From: Owenia fusiformis
Taxonomy: Eukaryota > Annelida > Polychaeta > Sabellida > Oweniidae
NCBI GenBank assembly: GCA_903813345.2
Contig: CAIIXF020000007.1
Coordinates: forward strand, 11,103,730 to 11,167,729
Length of the DNA stretch: 64,000 nucleotides
Direction: 5' to 3'
Positions within the stretch are counted from its first letter, which is position 1. The number at the start of each line of letters is the position of its first letter. The notes beneath the pieces were generated by a model that searched no databases, was not told where the DNA came from, and saw only the letters and a list, made by a program, of their open reading frames with translations. The position numbers were made by a program, and so were the translations under genes. This document shows, piece by piece, positions 39,966 through 50,949 of the stretch.

Positions 39966-41469
39966 TAAAAAATGTGTACAAAATGTCCTCACCAATGGGT
40001 GATCCTGTCAAATGGTTATCCTGAAAATGAGTAGACAAGACTTTACCAACACAATTTGAGGACGGAAAATCCAGAAAACATGTAAACAAGACTTTACAGA
40101 CAAGATTTTAGGATGGAAAATCCAAAATGGCTGCCTTGAAATTTACCCAAAATGTCAAAAAACTAATCTGTTTCTAGATTTTCATACTAAGAATCATCCC
40201 TGAAAATATGAAATTGATCTACCGAACAGTTCACCTGAAAACGCGTAGACTTTACAGACAAGATTTTAGGACAGAAAATCCAAAATGGCTGCCTTGACAT
40301 TTACGCAGAATGCAAAAAAACTAATCAGATGTAGATTTTCATACTAAGAATCATCCCCGAAAATTTGAAATTGATCTACAGAACGGTTCACCTGGAAATG
40401 CGTAGACAAGACTTTACAGACAAGATTTTAGGACAGAAAATCCAAAATGGCTACCTTGACATTTACCCAGAATGCCAAAAAACTAATCAGTTTTAGATTT
40501 TCATACTAAGGATCATGCCTGAAAATTTGAAATTGATCTACTACATATCAAATATTTTCCACATTAGAAATGATTATGTATAATGATTATCTAAAGTGTC
40601 CCATAAGCCTTTGAAGGCTGGGTGCACTCTCGTTTGTATTGATTATATATGTATGTGAAATTGTGCACGAGACACTGAAATAAACAAATACTTACTTACT
40701 TACTTACTAAACGGTTCACCTGAAAACGTGTAGACAAGACTTTACAGACAAGATTTTAGGACGGAAAATCCAAAATGGCTGCCTTGGCATTTACCCAGAA
40801 TGCCAAAAAACTGATCAGATCTAAATTTTTATTCTAAGAATCATCCCTGAAAATTTGAAATTGGTCCACCAAATGGTTCACCTGAAAACGCGAAGACAAG
40901 ACTTCACAGACAAGATTTTAGGACGGAAAGATCAAAAATGGCCGACAATAAAAAACTGATTATAAGTTTTTGCTTATTTCTTTTTACAAAATTATCACAT
41001 ATAACTACTGTTAACAATAACATAGGCTTTTACAAGAAAGTGTATCTGAAATTATTTATAAAGCTACTAAATAGTTCAAGTATGAAAACTCAAAAACACC
41101 ATTCAATATGATACAACGTATTATCGCGCGCTAACTTTTCTTAAGACACTCAAAATGGCTGCCATGACTGAGCTAACAGGTCCAAAACCTAATTAGATCT
41201 AAAATGAAGTGAGCTGAACAAGATGTTAAAGTTTTAAAAGCAACTGTGAAGCAGTTTTTCTTAAAGTTTGCAGACAAGGATTTTAGCATTTGACTTCAAA
41301 ATGGCCGTCAGGAAGTAGGTTTTGAGTTTTTTTCATCCACATCTGTATGCACTCATAAGTTATCCCTGAAAATTTGAAGGTGATATCTGTAGCGGTTTTG
41401 GAGAAAACTCCCGGACATACGGACAGACGGACGGCCAACAATATGGCCCCACACTATGTGGTGGGGACA
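39966..41469. mobile_element. ~1.5-kb non-autonomous element, copy B
   Basis: Same family and layout as 14401-15824: opens near AATGTCCTCACCAATGGG, has several units with CCAAAATGGCTGCCTTGACA, and closes with GCCCCACACTATGTGGTGGG then GACATA. It lies upstream of the ACLY start codon, within the presumed 5'UTR intron. It is itself interrupted at about 40541-40708 by another insertion. Confidence 0.75.
40541..40708. mobile_element. Retroposon-like insertion with TTAC tail
   Basis: It interrupts copy B between TGAAATTGATCTA and AAACGGTTCACC, which are continuous in other units. The insert, about 167 bp, ends AATAAACAAATA followed by (CTTA)n. A polyadenylation-like signal and simple-repeat tail are typical of a truncated LINE or a SINE 3' end. 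The family is not identified. Confidence 0.6.
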
Positions 41470-42390
41470 TAACATGTACATTTATCTAATACTTTTTGAA
41501 ATATTACCATAAAAGGGAAGCACAGTATTGCTCATTTTGAAGGTCTCATGTTTATTACACAGAGTTGCATACCCTACTTAGTTGAAAGCCCATGCTCAGA
41601 CTTTGAACTTGTTCAATTTCATTTCTAAACCAGTATGACTGTTTGTTTGAAAACCTTATAATTTGTATATCGTAAAGCCAAAGAATCCATATTTGGTATC
41701 AAAGATGAACATCTCTCTTTTCTCCAAATGAACTAAATATAAGGACTACTAATGCATCATTTTAAACTAAAGAGTTATTCTCTTTTCGAAATTATCATTG
41801 TTTGTATCATATATTACTACCCTTTTCTGGTAACTTTCTACTATTTCAGAAATTGACATTTCAATCTATAAAACAACTGATTTGTGATAATAATAGTTTG
41901 TATATAATCACAGGATGTGTCCTGGGGAGACATGTCTTATTTATCCCACTTTGAGGTGTTTGAGGTAATAAGTAGGTTAACTTTGAAATACCGTAGTTGT
42001 ATTTTCATCAGCAGACAGGGCATAGCTTTACATCCCAGCTGAGCAGTGAGATATATTATTTTGCATTAGCAATAGTAAAAAATTCAGGCAATTGCAATCT
42101 ATTTGATGATTTAAACAAGAGAAGGAGCATATTTTTTCCCTGTTTCTGGGATCAAGATTCAAAAATATACATGTGGACAAATATATGCAAGGAAACAAAA
42201 CTGACATGTATAATATACCTGCCTGAGGGCCATAGGCCTCAGGATAATCACAATATCCGGATTACAGCACATATAATGTGTCAATTGCGTTGATATTTTC
42301 CAACCTCTAAATAAAATATTTTTGTGATCATATCCCAAAAAGATGATGTTAGAATGTTTTATCCATGAAATCAAATTCTTTTACTGTGCA

Positions 42391-42756
42391 TATGATTTGT
42401 CAAATATTTGTATCCTCCTGCACACATAAACAATCATTGTAGCGTTATTTGTTGAAAATTGTGCTAATGCCAATGAGTGCCTTTACCTAGTACATTTCAA
42501 ATGATAGACTACGAAAATATTGTTATTTCTGTTGTGAATTTGTGCTGTCAAATATTCGGTATTTTCCAACTATTAAAATATCAGTTATGTACAAATCTAA
42601 TTTCGAATTATCATTTTGAGAAATAAAACATTATGAAATTAAACAAATGCAAAAAAAGTAATGATTGTTATATAAATTCTTAATAATTACATGTATGAAA
42701 AATACATGTGTTAGCATGTGTCAACAGGAGGATACAAATATTTGTCAAATCATCTA
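42391..42756. mobile_element. MITE with 29-bp inverted ends
   Basis: The left end ATGATTTGTCAAATATTTGT continues into ATCCTCCTG. The right end CAGGAGGATACAAATATTTG continues into TCAAATCAT. These are perfect inverted repeats of about 29 bp, 366 bp apart. No transposase is present. Target duplication is unclear. Confidence 0.65.
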
Positions 42757-43191
42757 GTAAGCAAAATCCACAGAGAACTATTTACTAGAGGTGTCACACT
42801 GACCCAAATCTCCACAAACAACTACATGTAATTACAAATTTCAGGTCAGAACACTCAGAAATATCGGAAATTGTCGGAAAACATATACATATTCCCAGCA
42901 AAAACTTCTAAATATACATTCTTCCCAAACAATTTAATGCTTCGTTTTACCTTTATATGCTTATTGAGTCAAGGCTTGCTCTATTGACTTCTTTATTTTC
43001 TAGACGAATTCCTGTGCTTTGTTTCTATAATTTTCGTTTATTAAAGCATAATAATGTTGTTTCAGTTGCGACTAATAAATTTGTTTTAATTTTTTCTTCT
43101 GACCCGACCCGAAATTACAGTGAGTGAAAGAACACAAACAAAAAACGATACAAAATCTGTAAATTAGCCTATAGTCTAGTCAGTCTTAGAC

Positions 43192-43262
43192 GTGGATCCA
43201 CGGCTCTAGTGACTTATTTGACTATCGGAGTTTTGATAGGGTCACTAGAGCCGTGGATGCAC
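43192..43262. repeat. 71-bp strong hairpin
   Basis: The 22-nt arms (43192-43213 and 43241-43262) pair with one mismatch around a 27-nt loop; the arm core is CACGGCTCTAGTGAC. The size resembles a pre-miRNA or a small MITE. No family is recognised. Confidence 0.6.
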
Positions 43263-43749
43263 CTGTATTAAAATCCTCAAACTTCAGAAAAATAAATTTT
43301 TTTTGAACCCAGCGCTACTTTGGAGTTGATTTCTTTTGATTCCCATTTGTTTTTTTTTAATATATTTGTCCCAATGTAATGTTATATGATAAATTGTTAA
43401 ACTTACCATACAAAAGTTGTTATGCACGATGTAATTGCGCTGATACTATAGGAAAATCATCACTTTATAAATTATTTCAAAATTTTCTATGGCGGCACGA
43501 GACTTCGCGAGAAGAGATAGGTAATTCCCTAATGTATACGATGCCATCTATTTTACTACATAAAGTTCATATCAATCAGACTGCAATATTCAACAGTGAA
43601 TCCCCGGGAGTGAATCACACATGTTGAAGTTTAATTAAGGAATTCTCATTATAGACAGTGACTTTTATTATAGTTTCTAGTTTTAATAAGGAATACCAAA
43701 CAGAGATAGTGACTCTTAATTGTTTAGACCATATGCAGATTAATTTAGT

Positions 43750-43778
43750 CACGTGACTTGTGACATCACGCATGCGCA
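43750..43778. promoter_or_regulatory. E-box, CRE-like and NRF-1-like motif cluster
   Basis: CACGTG (43750-43755), TGACATCA (43761-43768) and GCATGCGCA (43770-43778) lie within 29 bp. E-boxes bind USF/MYC/ChREBP-type factors and GCATGCGCA is the NRF-1 core, both typical of promoters of metabolic genes. The cluster lies between the ACLY coding start and the SUMO gene, so it may be an alternative promoter or intronic enhancer of ACLY. Function is inference. Confidence 0.4.
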
Positions 43779-44431
43779 TAAATTATGTAGGTCAACTCAA
43801 TTTTGAGAATTCGTTCGAATTTCTCTAACCTGAAAAATGCAAAGACACTTCTTGATATAATTTCCACGAGAAACATGATTACAACTAGGGTCAATTTGAA
43901 GACAAACAACGTCGCTACATAGTGGTCCAAAAAATTTAAAGATTAAGGTAAGGAGCTCCGAGAAAAAGCAAAAACAACCGATCCGTTGTTTTTCAGAATC
44001 TCAACTTGCCTAGGGTTTTTTATGCTTGGTGATGCGCCTCTGGGGCCATGACAAATCTCAGATATATATATAAAGGCCCAGAGGCGCATGAATGCACCTA
44101 AGTCAGTCTAAACGTACTCATAGAAGTATTTCATGAGTAAGAAATATAGACTAAGCTTACTGTCTCTTATTTATATTTACCATCAAAGCCCAATGAAGTA
44201 AGTATCAATTAAATTTCAATGACATTAAATAAATGATGAAATGCTATTCACTTTGAGAAATTGACCCCCTCCCATCCTAATCAACCACCACATGAAATAA
44301 TTTGTAAATCAAAACAAAGTTTTAGTACCTTTCTATAATGGTGCTAGCTGTAAAAGTATAGGCTAAAATCTCATGCCTCCGGTAAATATTCATTCTTGAA
44401 ATACTAAAGAATATTTATATCAAAATCTTAC

Positions 44432-44520
44432 CTCAATCTGTGTTGACAATTCTGAGAAATCGAAGTTTGAAGTTAGACAAATATATCACACCACCACACA
44501 CGCATCGGCTGATGTGGAAA
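44432..44520 (-). other. ACLY: Likely noncoding first exon of ACLY
   Basis: On the minus strand CAGATTGAG is followed by a strong donor GTAAGATT (44431-44424). A matching acceptor TTGCAG lies at 38854-38859, giving 21 nt of 5'UTR before the ACLY start codon at 38832. A noncoding first exon is also found in vertebrate ACLY. The 5' end of the exon is not visible, so the right boundary is a guess. This would place ACLY head-to-head with SUMO copy 1. Confidence 0.5.
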
Positions 44521-44639
44521 TGACATTTGGTGTCCTTGAACTTTCGTAACTTTTTTTTGTATATTAAAATATCTAAATACCTTAAAACATATGCATTATT
44601 TATTTTTGATATATAATTACAACATAGATAGCCGGAATA

Positions 44640-44757
44640 TTCATAAGAACTTACTTTTTAGAAAAAGCTAATTGGGCTACCTTAAGCTTTACCCATCGTG
44701 CAACTTAATTTTAACCGCCATTTAAAAAGTGCCCGGATATAAGTGCAGCGTGACAAA
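44640..44757 (+). promoter_or_regulatory. Proximal promoter/5'UTR of SUMO copy 1
   Basis: Conserved with the equivalent region of copy 2 (55321-55452): GGGCTACC, CTTTACCCATCGTGCA, TTAACCGCCA, TTAAAAA and CAGCG...GACAAAATG recur in the same order, whereas introns have largely diverged. A weak TATA-like GGATATAAG lies at 44735. Conservation between duplicates suggests the core promoter and 5'UTR. It also faces the presumed ACLY first exon, suggesting a divergent promoter. Confidence 0.55.
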
Positions 44758-47700
44758 ATGACTGACGGAGTAAGTTTAGTGTATATCATGTATATCTCTT
44801 GCAGTGAATAATGCACAACATATATATCTATATAATTACATAGTAGATTTTTTTCTCTACATTTTGATACCAAATATGTACAAGTTTGATAAAGTCGCTT
44901 CTTACTATTTCAGGACAAAGCAAAGGAAAGTGTCGATGAGTACATCAAACTGAAAGTTCTTGGACAGGTAATAATTTCTCATCATGTATTGTATAAAAGA
45001 AGGCGAATAACAAAGAAAAGAGATCGTTCTTTATCTGATTTGGATTGCTGGAGTATGTCTTGTCAATTTATATGTAATTTGCTTTGCAGTAATTACTTTT
45101 ACATTGGTTTGAATTATTGTCAAAATTGAAACAAAAACAAAGGAATTCACAGCACTTCTTGTGATTTGTCTTTGACCTATGACTGCTGACCTATACTGGC
45201 GATTACTAGAGTGCTGCTAACTCGATAAAAGGCTGGCGCTGGCTTGAATTGTCTATGGTTCTAGCCTGGATAAAGATACCAGTTCTTCAACTCGACAATG
45301 GGAAGAACTGCTCTAGGGCGAAGGGGTGTAACGTCGACACCGTTTTGGGGTAACTTCGACATGTGGGGTAACTTCGACACCCTGTTGTTTATTTGCTCTA
45401 ATTTCTGATCTAGGGGGAAGCCATGTTTTTTTTCTCGCATGGATTGAGATCTCGCGAGATTTTAATTTTTTCAGAAATCAAACACGGCGGAAAACGGAAA
45501 TTCTACTTCTAATACGTATGTGTCGAAGTTACCCCGTCTATTATGTCGACATTACCCCACACGTCGACATTACACCCCTTCGCCCTACCTAAGTGACTAA
45601 TATGTCATGATATGACATCTAAAGAGTCGATAAAAGATATATATATACACCATTTTGCTGACATCATCAGGACCAACTGCCTTACAATTCCCATTACTAC
45701 ACTGTAGTTCTAAGTAGAAAAATACGAACTCAATTCATTGTTAAAATGTGTTACAGAAACAGGTGTATTTCTTTGCTGGGCCTTATTATCATTGTTGTTT
45801 TATGTTACTTAGGTCCAAAGCCTTCTCTATTTCCGGCTTTGAGTGATTGTTACAGCCTTAGTAATTCAATATTTCTAAATCATGGTGACACACGCACAGT
45901 TGTAATGGCATAATATTATATGAAACATACCTTTATTCATACATTTGCAGAATATCAGCTGCTCATATCCCCGTCATATATATTTTATTAATTAAGCTAA
46001 GTGGAATTTCATTTCAAAAATGGCCTCCATTTTTCTGCTGAGTGAGCTGTATAAATGGCGGTATAATCCTTGAGTTTGAGGTTCTTTCCGAAAAGAAATT
46101 TTGAAATATCTTAATCCAGTCAAGCAATGCTTCAACCTCAATATAATTAATATTCTAATAAATATTTATAAAACCTATTTAATTGGAGATCTAGGTGCAT
46201 GTGACAATTTTTCTAGATTACATACGATATCAATGAAGTTGCATTTAGCTGTAAGCTAGAGACTCGAGTAAGTTTTATGGGTCTCAACAGTACACAGAGA
46301 ATTTAAGAAACCCTTGGGGTTCATTTCTGGCTTATTTTTGCGACTTAAATTATACATTGTAACCATATTTTGCAGGACCAAAGCGAGGTACATTTTAAAG
46401 TAAAAATGACAACACAGATGGGTAAACTAAAAAGAACATACAGTGAACGACAGGTTTGTTTGTTATAAGGGAAACCTAATGCAAAATCAGTTTAAATCTT
46501 TAGCAAACTACTTGTGTAATGCATATTAAGTCCATTTCAATGTTTTATTACAGTCCAAGATCAATATCGTCAATGACAACAGAATCTGAATTTGGGATAA
46601 TTTACAAAGACAACAGCATATGGTAAATTATATAAAATTCAGATTCCGTTGTCATTGACGATATAGAAGACGCTATTATTGTGGCGATTCACGACCCAAT
46701 TTGATTGAAGAGTGTATGACTGATATATATGAATGTATGGATAATTAGCTCTTATAAATCAAACTGTTTCATTATTCTAACAAATTGGTTAATAAGAGAT
46801 TTAGGGGTGTAAAGTGGTTTAAATATTTAATCAAATACCAATTATTCTACATTGTTTCTCTTACTGACTAGTTAAAAGTAAGATGTCTTTTTAAAAGATT
46901 AAATTGGTCTATTATAAATATTTCAACTGTGTCAATATATGCTCTTATTTTTTCTGAATCTTTAAGGATACAAAATCGACCAAAAGAATTGGCAGAATTA
47001 TTGAAAATTGAAAACCCATTATTGAAACATAGAAACATTTACAAAATTTGTCAAAGCACTGTTTGCTAGTGAAAAGCTTGGCAGATGAATCCATATCATT
47101 TCAAGTAGAATTTATTTCTCAAAAGCAATATCAAAGTATTTTACTTATTTATTAATATCCGCTTTTTATTATTATTCCAGGGTGTCCCATCAAACAGTTT
47201 ACGATTTTTGTTTGATGGAAGGAGAATAAATGATGATGAAACACCAAAACAGGTAAACAAACATCATTATTATTCAAATTCTATTGATTCCATTCTTTGT
47301 CATAGATTAGCATATACTTGTCTTCTTAATAACAGACCTACCATGGCCCTTAAATCTACCATATTTTTCAAGGGAATTTGACAAGTCTGGCCTTGATTAT
47401 TGGAATCACACTTTCTTTTACTCTCAGTTTCATGGCCAGGAAAATGTATTTAACCGTATGAACGTTGGGAACTGATTAGTTTTGTACATTATGAGGAAAT
47501 GTTAAAAGTGACTTTAAAAGACTATCTACAAGATCAAATCTGATTTATTGCATCTCAATTGATATTTTATTACTCTGACTTTTAAGAATTAGTGGGCGTA
47601 AAGACTTCTTCCTTGGTGGGCAAAATGTTAACTTTTAAGACTTTTGATTAATGCACTGGTTTTCTAGACTGAGTATATTATTATATAGTATTAGGGTTAT

Positions 47701-48577
47701 ACATCATATTTGGCACAATTGAACCTTGTTCAATGAATGTTATTTCATTCTAATAAGTTTCATTTGGGTTACTCCAAATTGTCACAAGTTTATGGCCATT
47801 TTATAAAACATGCTCCAAATGTCAAAACAGACCAAAATCACCCAATATGAACCTCCAGAAGATAATGTTTATATTTACAACCCTAAAAGCATCAGAGGGT
47901 TGAAACAAGAGATAAGAAGGAAAACCCAATTCGTTTGACAAGACTGGCATTTTGAGCAAGTTTTGTAAAATGCTCATAAAATCTGGACCATTTTGAGTAG
48001 ATCAATGAAACTTGGTGGATTGAAAGAATATTGAACTAAGTTCAAATGCCAAATGTGACTCAAAACCCATACTTGATGACGGAGTTATAAAGATTTGTTT
48101 GGGTTACATTTTTGACTCCCCCTTTAGTTCTACAATAGGTTTAATGAAAGATAGCAAGGAGGATTGGCAGCCAGAATGCAACATGGATATACTCTAACAA
48201 AGCTAGCATCAGTCCTTGAGTCGGTATTTCTCATTTCAAAATTTCAATCGATCGTTCATTCTCCCTGCAGCTGTAGAAATATACAGGCATGATCATCAAA
48301 ATCACATCACTTGGAGATTAAAAAATATCGAGTTGGAATTCTGGCTTCCAATCCTCCTTGAAAAGATAGCCAGAAGTTGAAATTTAGCAAATTACAACCA
48401 AGCACATATTGGCAGGGTTCAAAAATTGTTAAAACAAGACATCATCAAACTGAGGGTTTGGTTTGTATAATATTACATTACATTGACCATACACTAAATA
48501 ATACCAATCTTTTTCAGCTTGAAATGGAAAATGATGATGTCATAGAGGTATATCAGGAACAAACGGGTGGCTTGTAA
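44758..48577 (+). CDS. SUMO1: SUMO1-like small ubiquitin-related modifier, copy 1
   Basis: Five exons: 44758-44769, 44914-44967, 46376-46453, 47181-47252 and 48518-48577. They total 276 nt (91 aa) and are all in phase 0. The protein begins MTDG, then [20 protein letters not shown] on the beta-grasp fold, then [12 protein letters not shown] and [13 protein letters not shown]. The match is to SUMO1 ([20 protein letters not shown]) rather than SUMO2/3 (QFKIKRHT, DVFQQQTGG). The Gly-Gly needed for conjugation is followed by a single Leu, so a SUMO protease need remove only one residue. No N-terminal psi-K-x-E site is obvious. The stop is followed by a 3'UTR intron (acceptor GGTTTCAG at 48751-48758). 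It is the older-looking of two tandem copies in structure, but which copy is ancestral is not decidable here. Confidence 0.97.
45316..45585. mobile_element. 270-bp MITE with GGGCGAAGGGGTGTAA ends
   Basis: The ends GGGCGAAGGGGTGTAA and (inverted) TTACACCCCTTCGCCC are perfect, flanked by TA on both sides (45314-45315, 45586-45587). The subterminal regions hold repeated GGGGTAACTTCGACA words and their complements. It lies in SUMO copy 1 intron 2 and is absent from copy 2, so it inserted after the duplication or was lost there. Confidence 0.8.
46564..46664. repeat. 101-bp hairpin in SUMO copy 1 intron 3
   Basis: The 42-nt arms (46564-46605, 46623-46664) pair with four mismatches around a 17-nt loop. 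The arm core is TCAATGACAACAGAATCTGA. It is long for an animal pre-miRNA and could equally be a tiny palindromic MITE. Confidence 0.7.
47688..48075. mobile_element. Old foldback element
   Basis: The left part (47688-47830) and the reverse complement of the right part (47945-48075) share a series of words in order: ATTTGGCA, GTTCAAT, AAGTTTCATT, CATTTTA-AAAC-TGCTC. Mismatches and indels are common, so the insertion is old. It lies in SUMO copy 1 intron 4. Confidence 0.5.
48156..48361. mobile_element. MULE-like MITE with 9-bp target duplication
   Basis: The ends AAGGAGGATTGGCAGCCAGA and (inverted) TCTGGCTTCCAATCCTCCTT differ at one site. The flanks carry AAAGATAGC at 48147-48155 and again at 48362-48370. 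A 9-bp duplication is typical of Mutator-like elements. It lies in SUMO copy 1 intron 4, with no counterpart in copy 2. Confidence 0.7.
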
Positions 48578-48758
48578 CATCAGATTAGAAAGGTAATTGT
48601 TCTTGGCAAGATTTTTACTCAACTAATGATGTACTAGATAGTTAAGTTTTTCATTTTCAACCAAAGTAATTAATATCACTGTTTGAAAAATCGTGTTTCT
48701 TGGTATTTGCTACTCCGTAAAGTTACCAATTTCTTATTTTATATATGTCTGGTTTCAG

Positions 48759-48912
48759 CTTGAACTAGATCATTGACATTTGAATAAAGTATATCCTGAA
48801 CAAAATTGGAGGATTTTAAGAACTGATTTTAGACTCTCCACAAGGCATGTGTTCTCAACTTGAAATACACATCACACATTGGATATTTCTTATTAAACTA
48901 GTAGGGAAATCT
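48759..48912 (+). other. SUMO1: 3'UTR exon of SUMO copy 1
   Basis: It starts after acceptor GGTTTCAG. It contains AATAAA at 48783 and ATTAAA at 48892. The part 48791-48902 matches 58029-58140 of copy 2 at 111 of 112 positions. This is the most conserved part of the duplicated locus. Confidence 0.75.
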
Positions 48913-48924
48913 AGAGAACTGCGG

Positions 48925-50290
48925 CATGGCCATCATGACTATCTACTGCTGCCATGGCCAACGACGATGGATTTAAAGTGTTAATAGCCATTGAAAAGTT
49001 TCTATAGATGAACCCCGGTTGTTATGAAGGATACTGCCTTGGCTGGGAGATTAGCATAGTGCAAATATCTCTAATCAATTGTTAATTGTAAAAAGTCAAG
49101 AAGTGAAGTACGAGTCATTTCAATATTTTCAAAGATTGTATAGAATTCATTATTGTTTCTCTGATATACAATTAACAATTGGTTATCAAATATATATGTG
49201 TACATTGTAAATATGTGTCTTAGGAAAGATGTACAGTTGTGGAAGTTGAGGAGATTGGTGCACAGTTCTACATTCGGAGGACTCGATTTGAACTAAGTTA
49301 AGAATGTGTATTGTGTTATTTTTATTCCTGGAGCCAAATATGTATACTGTACTTATTGATATGATTTACGACCTATCAGCTTTAATGCAAATATCTGGAA
49401 ATACTTTCTTTTTAAGTTGAAACCAACTAATTTTGTAAGGAGATGTGCCATTTATGAAAACACAACTGATAATCAATGATCGCCATAGAATAATGTGTCA
49501 TGTACGTTTCAATGTATCCATTGTCTTACTCAAATTTCATATGTTTTAGAGCTCTGAACTGGCACTTTAAAAGAATGAAAGAATGCATTATGACTTTGAT
49601 TGTTACCATAGCCATTGACAATGGATTAAATATTAATAGCCATTTAAAAGATCCAATAGATGAACCCAAGTTGATGTTGAGGATGCTGTCTTGGCTTGGA
49701 GAATAGCATAGTGCAAATATATCTGATCCTAATCAATTGTTCATTGTAAAAAGTCAAGAAATGAAGTTAAATGTATGTGTTTCCCTTTTCGGGATCATTT
49801 CAGTATTTTCAAAGGTTAAACGGAATTCATTATTGTTTCTCTGATATACAAATAACATTTGGTTATTAAAACAAATATGTGTACATTGTAAATATGTGTC
49901 TTAGAAAAGATGTACAGATTGTGAAAGTAAAGGAGATAGGAGCACAGTTCTACATTCGGAGGGGGGGGGCTCAATTTGAAATTAGAAAAAGTGTATTGCC
50001 ATATTTATTTCTGGAGCCAAATGTTTATACTGCACTTATATTGATGATTTACGACCCACCAGCTTTAGTCGAAATATCCAGATATCTTATTATTTTAAAG
50101 TTGAAAGCAACTACATTTGTAAACAGTGATGTGCCATTTATGAAAACACACCTGATAATCAGTGATCTCCATAGAATATTACTTTCATGTAAAATTCAGT
50201 GTTGTTTTTATGATCAATCTGTGGTCTTACTCAAATATCATTACATACGTGTTTAAGAACTCTGAAGTGGCACTTTAAAAGATATGTAAG
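48925..50290. repeat. Tandem ~0.67-kb duplication downstream of SUMO copy 1
   Basis: Two diverged units (about 48925-49590 and 49591-50290) share TGGCTTGGAGAATAGCATAG-like sequence, AAAAAGTCAAGAA, ATGTGTACATTGTAAATATG, ACAGTTCTACATTCGGAGG and TATGAAAACACA in the same order. Part of the same sequence lies downstream of SUMO copy 2 (58160-58320). An open frame of 125 codons in the second unit is closed in the first, so I regard the repeat as noncoding. Confidence 0.75.
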
Positions 50291-50949
50291 AAATAAAAAT
50301 TATTTTGATGTAGTTTTATAATTGTATATTATATCAGTCTTTTTTGTCAATTATGTTAATTATCAACCTACTTGATGTTCAACATCAAAATTGGTTGTTT
50401 CATGGGAAATGTGAAAGATTGCATCTAAACTGGAAATAATCTCTAGGAATACTCATCTGCAACATTCCACTATCCTCACTTGATGTATTTAGCTTTTTAG
50501 TTTGATATAAAATGTATGAATAGTGATCAATACTAAATATACAAAAATTTGAGGCAATTGACCAGAGAATACTTCCTTTAGTCCATGTATATTATATCCG
50601 TTTGTAATAAAGATCATTAAAAATAAATGACAACGTTTCTTTGAATTTAATAGAAATAATGGTTTTGAAAACATGAATTAGCATAATCTAGTGAACTTGG
50701 GAAAAATATTCTGCATTTAACACCGTCCTGAAACAAATCTGATATTAGCTTCCAGATCACTGCAAAAGATGTTGATAGGATCTCTACTGAAATCTACCTC
50801 TTCTGGCAAATACAAGATGTGGTAAACCATATTTAGATAGGATCAGACTGCTATCTTTACCATCCAAACTACAATGAAAAATCGTAAAGATAAGAGATTA
50901 TTTCTGGTTGCCTTTCATGTATTTCATAAAATACATTTCTAATGAGTAG

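Larger units (their letters stand above)
41472..44431. other. Presumed ACLY 5'UTR intron and flank
   Basis: No coding exon is recognised. The region includes a 370-bp inverted-repeat element (42391-42756), a 71-bp hairpin (43192-43262) and a cluster of promoter-like motifs at 43750-43778. Open frames here lack homology I can recognise. Confidence 0.5.

Noticed and set aside
41997-42293. 98-codon plus-strand frame
   Set aside because: It lies in the presumed ACLY 5'UTR intron, has unremarkable composition and no recognisable domain.
49879-50256. 125-codon plus-strand frame
   Set aside because: The sister unit of the tandem repeat (around 49210-49500) is not open in the same frame, so there is no sign of selection for protein.
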